Positions 61,014 through 64,000 of a DNA stretch of 64,000 bases are shown here, piece by piece. The translations under genes and the position numbers were made by a program. Source of the DNA: Gymnothorax reevesii (taxonomy: Eukaryota; Chordata; Actinopteri; Anguilliformes; Muraenidae); the NCBI GenBank assembly GCA_029721435.1, contig CM056592.1:31365111-31429110 (forward strand), read 5' to 3'. The notes under the pieces are model-generated. The model searched no databases, had not been told where the DNA came from, and was given only the letters and a program-made list of their open reading frames with translations. Numbering within the stretch: position 1 is the stretch's first letter; each line of letters starts with the position of its first letter.

Positions 61014-62049
61014 CTTCAGCTTGTATATCAAATAATGCCTAAAAAAAGGGGAAGAGCAGTGCTTATTTCCCAAGTAATTTTTACTTCTCTTGATGGATGT
61101 TTTGAAAAGACAAACACTTGGGTTGCATGCAGTCAGTGTACGTTGCCTGGTCAGCCATATTGCATGGTACATTACTCTCACTGCTCATCCTCGGTGTGAT
61201 CGTCAAACATCAAGCACTAATCTGTAGACGCATCTCACGAGCACTAAAGCATTAACTCTGCGCACTTAATAGAGTAGCCTAGCATTGTAGCTACAAGTTT
61301 CACGGCGTATGTTTTGATTTGTGTGCCTCTGGTCTAACAGTGTCCAGTAAGTGCATCCGTCCTGTGGTAGAACAGGAGGAGGATCTGTTTGTATGTCGAG
61401 CATCTACCTGTTACAGTGGATGGTGCGATGGGAGATGGCACGTTTTTGGTGTGGTTTTGGTCCACTGTGCCGTGTATTTTTTTTTGCTTCTGTCGTCTGG
61501 AATCAGTGCTCTGTGTGTGTGTGTTTCCTGTGTAAGCAGTGTATATTCATGTCATGCCTAATGCCGTCCTCAGGAAGTGCATGTGTGGGCATGAGCTGAT
61601 CCCCTTTTCCGGCTGAAATATTCGGCCATTTTGGGCCAGAGTACTGTGGCTTCTTGCTGCACAGATTTAGGAGAAACGCAAGCTCTCATGAAATGTTTGG
61701 AATGCTATCAATCATGCAGCCGAGTCGAGCACTTTAGACACTCCCTCAGTTAAATACTGTAACTCTCCAAAAACACGTCCCAAGTTCACTATATGCACAT
61801 CCTCACACTCTATCGCAGCTCTGCACCTTGTGAGGGAAGAGCCTTAATAAATAGGCATTGGGTTTCCGCCTCTGATGTTTAATGGCTGTGTGTGTGTTAT
61901 CTGGCTTCATGTCGTGTTCGAGTGCGGTTCGGAGCACCATGTCGTGGCCTGACTGAGGCCACTGTGTCTGACATGAGACCTCCCCGGGTCTCGAGCCTCA
62001 GGGCTGCTCCTCTGTGTGACGCTGTGATGCCGATTGGCTGTCGCTGCAG

Positions 62050-62206
62050 GATGAGCTGTCCGATGCCACGCCCGCCCCCTCAGACGCGGCCCCGCCCCTT
62101 GCGGACGCGGCGCAGAAAGCGCAAGCCGAGGGGCTAAAGAAGAACCTGAACACCAGCAGCGGGAAACCAGACAGCAGCAAGAACATGGACGTGCCGGGAG
62201 ATCCAG
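62050..62206 (+). CDS. spag9: spag9 coding exon, variable Ala/Pro-rich linker
   Basis: The acceptor is TGGCTGTCGCTGCAG and the donor is GATCCAG|GTGCAC. It is 157 nt: 52 codons plus one base. The start DELSD matches JIP4 exactly. The rest (ATPAPSDAAPPLADAAQKAQ..., ending SSKNMDVPGDP) is low-complexity and diverged, as this disordered linker is in the family. Phase 0 at the start and phase 1 at the end agree with both neighbours. Relative to my memory of mammalian JIP4 and JIP3, the usual (I/M)EVQV-x-QE-x-RNVS stretch after the KNM/KHI position is absent. I see no separate small exon for it in the 654-bp intron that follows. Confidence 0.88.
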
Positions 62207-62860
62207 GTGCACTTCCTGTCTCGCACTGCCATAGCAACCGATGCTAAACCTACAGCAAACTCCCAGCAGCCCAATTTTGGGGAAAAAAATTGGCACATTC
62301 TGGAAAATGCAAAGTCAAAATGAAAACAAGTGATTTCAAAATTCCTGTTCGACAGTGGTGTCCACCCCTGTTCCTGCGGCGCCGCCGTCCTGCGGGGCAG
62401 AGATGTCAGACTGCTCCTTAAAGAGGCAGACGGGCTGCAGGGTTAACCCAGCAGAGCAGCAGCTCACCTGATGCAGCTCATTTCATCAGGTTTTCTCAGC
62501 CTGCACAGATGATTCGCTGTATCAGGTGAGCTTCTGCTGGGCTGCAATGGGAACCCGGGGCCCCTCGGCCCTTTTACAGACCAGCGTGTGGCCCCTGTGT
62601 GGGTTTCACTCCAGCCCTGCTTCAGCCCGACTCATTCGGCTAATTAGCAGCTCGTCATGATCTCTATTTGGGTAATGATATGTGCTTTACTTTGGTTAGA
62701 GTGAGAACCTGCAGGCCGGCAGCTCTCCAGAGCAGGGTTCGAGACCACTGTCTGCCATCCTGAAAACACTATGACAGTGTGGTATGGTTTTTTAATCTCA
62801 AAATGTATCGCGCTGCTGTTGGTGTAAATGCCCCCTGTGAAAATGTCCGCATTTTTCTAG
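62207..62860 (+). other. spag9: spag9 intron, 654 bp
   Basis: GTGCAC donor and TTCTAG acceptor, phase 1. The donor is weaker than the others (GTGCAC rather than GTRAGT). No missing small exon was found here. Confidence 0.85.
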
Positions 62861-62954
62861 ATGCATCTGAAAATGCCCCGAAGTCGGAGGTGCAGGCCAT
62901 AATCGAGTCGACTCCTGAGCTGGACATGGATCTGAGTGGCTGTAAAGGATCCAG
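62861..62954 (+). CDS. spag9: spag9 coding exon (KSEVQAIIESTPELDMD)
   Basis: The exon follows CCGCATTTTTCTAG and ends at GGATCCAG|GTGTGA. It is 94 nt: two bases finishing an Asp codon, 30 codons, then AG. It reads ASENAPKSEVQAIIESTPEL, then DMDLSGCKGS, matching the strongly conserved JIP4 segment; two residues (KD) after DMD in mammals are missing. The function of this conserved acidic stretch is not established to my knowledge. It lies between the docking motif and the second leucine zipper. The frame remains open into the intron for some codons, so the end was set by the donor and by agreement with the next exon. Confidence 0.93.
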
Positions 62955-63100
62955 GTGTGAAGTGCGGCGCAGAGCCTCTGTTAAATCGCACGACCCGTAG
63001 AGACTGTCCCAGCCGAAATGTTAATATATATGAGCATGTTTCTCTCTAACCTCCCTGCTCCTGCTGAATGACGTTCAGAAATGGCCTTCCTTACTTTCAG

Positions 63101-63222
63101 CACGCCCACGAAAGGCATCGAGAACCTGGCATTTGACCGCAACACAGATTCTCTGTTTGAAGAGCTGTCCTCCGCTGGCACAGACCTGATAGGAGATGTA
63201 GACGAAGGAGCGGACCTGCTGG
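63101..63222 (+). CDS. spag9: spag9 coding exon (start of region before second leucine zipper)
   Basis: The exon starts after CTTCCTTACTTTCAG and ends at CTGCTGG|GTAAGA. It is 122 nt: one base, 40 codons, one base. It reads [20 protein letters not shown], then [20 protein letters not shown], almost identical to vertebrate JIP4. Next in the family comes GMGREVENL and the second coiled coil, which binds kinesin light chain and ARF6-GTP; that exon is outside the window. The intron on its left is only 146 bp, the shortest seen here. Confidence 0.95.
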
Positions 63223-64000
63223 GTAAGACTCTCCACTCTGATCTGAGATCAGCTAGCTGTTGAGGAGATACGAGACTTTGTTCAAGAACAGGAACATGAT
63301 CAAATTATATTCAAGTTCATCTGATTTGCTGTCGACAGATAGTATTCTGATCTACTGCATGCGCTGTTTGTGATGGTAACTGTTCACTGCCATCCTGTAT
63401 TGGAAATTTTTGGTAGTTTGCGGTGGCGATCTTGAAGGACATCGGACGAGAGTGGTAGAACGAAACCGTAATAAGAAATATAACATGAAGAACATGATTG
63501 CTGGTGCAGCAATCACTTTTAAACTGATAAATATTCTTTGGTAATCAGTTTGGCTCAACTCTGATTGTAAAACTGTTGAGTTGTTGAATATGGTCAGCAG
63601 TTTTGTTCTGGTATGAGATCGCTGGGGATTTGGCCTCACGCACACTAAAGCTCTATGGCTCTGTAAAGGCTGAATGAATGAACATTGCATTTATATAGCG
63701 CCTCCTCATGGACACTCAAAGTGCTTAACAGTCATGTGGGCTGAACTGAAGGCCTGAATGTGGAATCCTTCCTCTTTTCCTGTCTGTCTTTAACCCTTTT
63801 ATCCTCTCTGTACAAATCCTCTGCTCAACTGTGTGTGTAGTCTGTGGCTGTAGTGATGTGTGCAATATTCACTGGAAATATACAGTACTCCGGGTTAGAG
63901 AAATGCATCTTGCATTCAGAACTTGGCTGGAGGCTCTCATCTGTCCAAGACGCAATTTTCACAAAGAGCCTGAAGTACAGTGCTGCCCCGTTGTATTTGG
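63223..64000 (+). other. spag9: spag9 intron, continues past the window
   Basis: GTAAGA donor, phase 1. No next exon (expected to begin with the GMGREVENL coding region) is present before the right edge. No repeat was identified except the common phrase TTTATATAGCGCCTCCTCAT near 63690. Confidence 0.8.

Larger units (their letters stand above)
54541..62049 (+). other. spag9: Remainder of the spag9 intron after the splice-site array
   Basis: The rest of a 9.8-kb phase-0 intron. It contains degenerate repeats near 55200-55850, the Tc1 at 56397 and the MITE at 60401. In 57800-60400 and 61020-62049 I see nothing beyond simple AT-rich and GT-rich sequence. Confidence 0.85.

Overview
This window looks like intron-rich genomic DNA of a ray-finned fish. 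It carries the 5'-central part of one protein-coding gene, spag9 (encoding JIP4/JLP, a JNK-interacting motor scaffold), on the + strand. The assignment rests on eight short coding segments bounded by canonical AG/GT splice sites with mutually consistent phases. Their translations follow the vertebrate JIP4 protein in order. The fish origin is inferred from the dense load of Tc1/mariner, hAT, piggyBac-like, Harbinger-like and Kolobok-like elements. I cannot place the species further.

Layout. 1-30433: intronic or upstream DNA with no recognisable spag9 exon; the RH1-coding 5' exons must lie to the left. 30434-30554, 39078-39148 and 42397-42491: three coiled-coil exons of the long isoform. About 46080-46658: an internal GC-rich promoter and alternative first exon. 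It encodes a short membrane-anchor-like N-terminus, as in the short mammalian SPAG9 isoform. It joins in phase to the shared exon 52107-52260, which holds the MAPK-docking motif. 62050-62206, 62861-62954 and 63101-63222: three more shared exons. The gene continues beyond the right edge.

The most unusual structure is at the 3' end of the shared exon. Its last 20 bases plus about 30 bases of intron have been amplified into about 45 tandem 50-bp units. Each unit carries a copy of the exon/intron junction, so the real 5' splice site is followed by about 35 additional GTGAGC donors over 2.3 kb.

The introns are a museum of transposons. Three elements are nested (hAT inside a TA-target element inside a TTAA-target element) at 26484-28162. 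A hAT-type element at 36035-37507 contains a long foldback. A 534-bp Tc1-type element is inserted inside another mariner's transposase at 37715-38248. There is a broken full-length Tc1 at 56397-57795, a Kolobok-like element with a THAP-domain remnant at 49666-51653, and several MITEs defined by inverted repeats with target duplications. There are also several minisatellites, two strong hairpins at 11.2-11.4 kb, and an antisense exon-like ORF at 24.1-24.3 kb. No tRNA, rRNA, CRISPR or operon-type feature was seen. Family names and comparisons with mammalian SPAG9 are from memory and were not checked by search.
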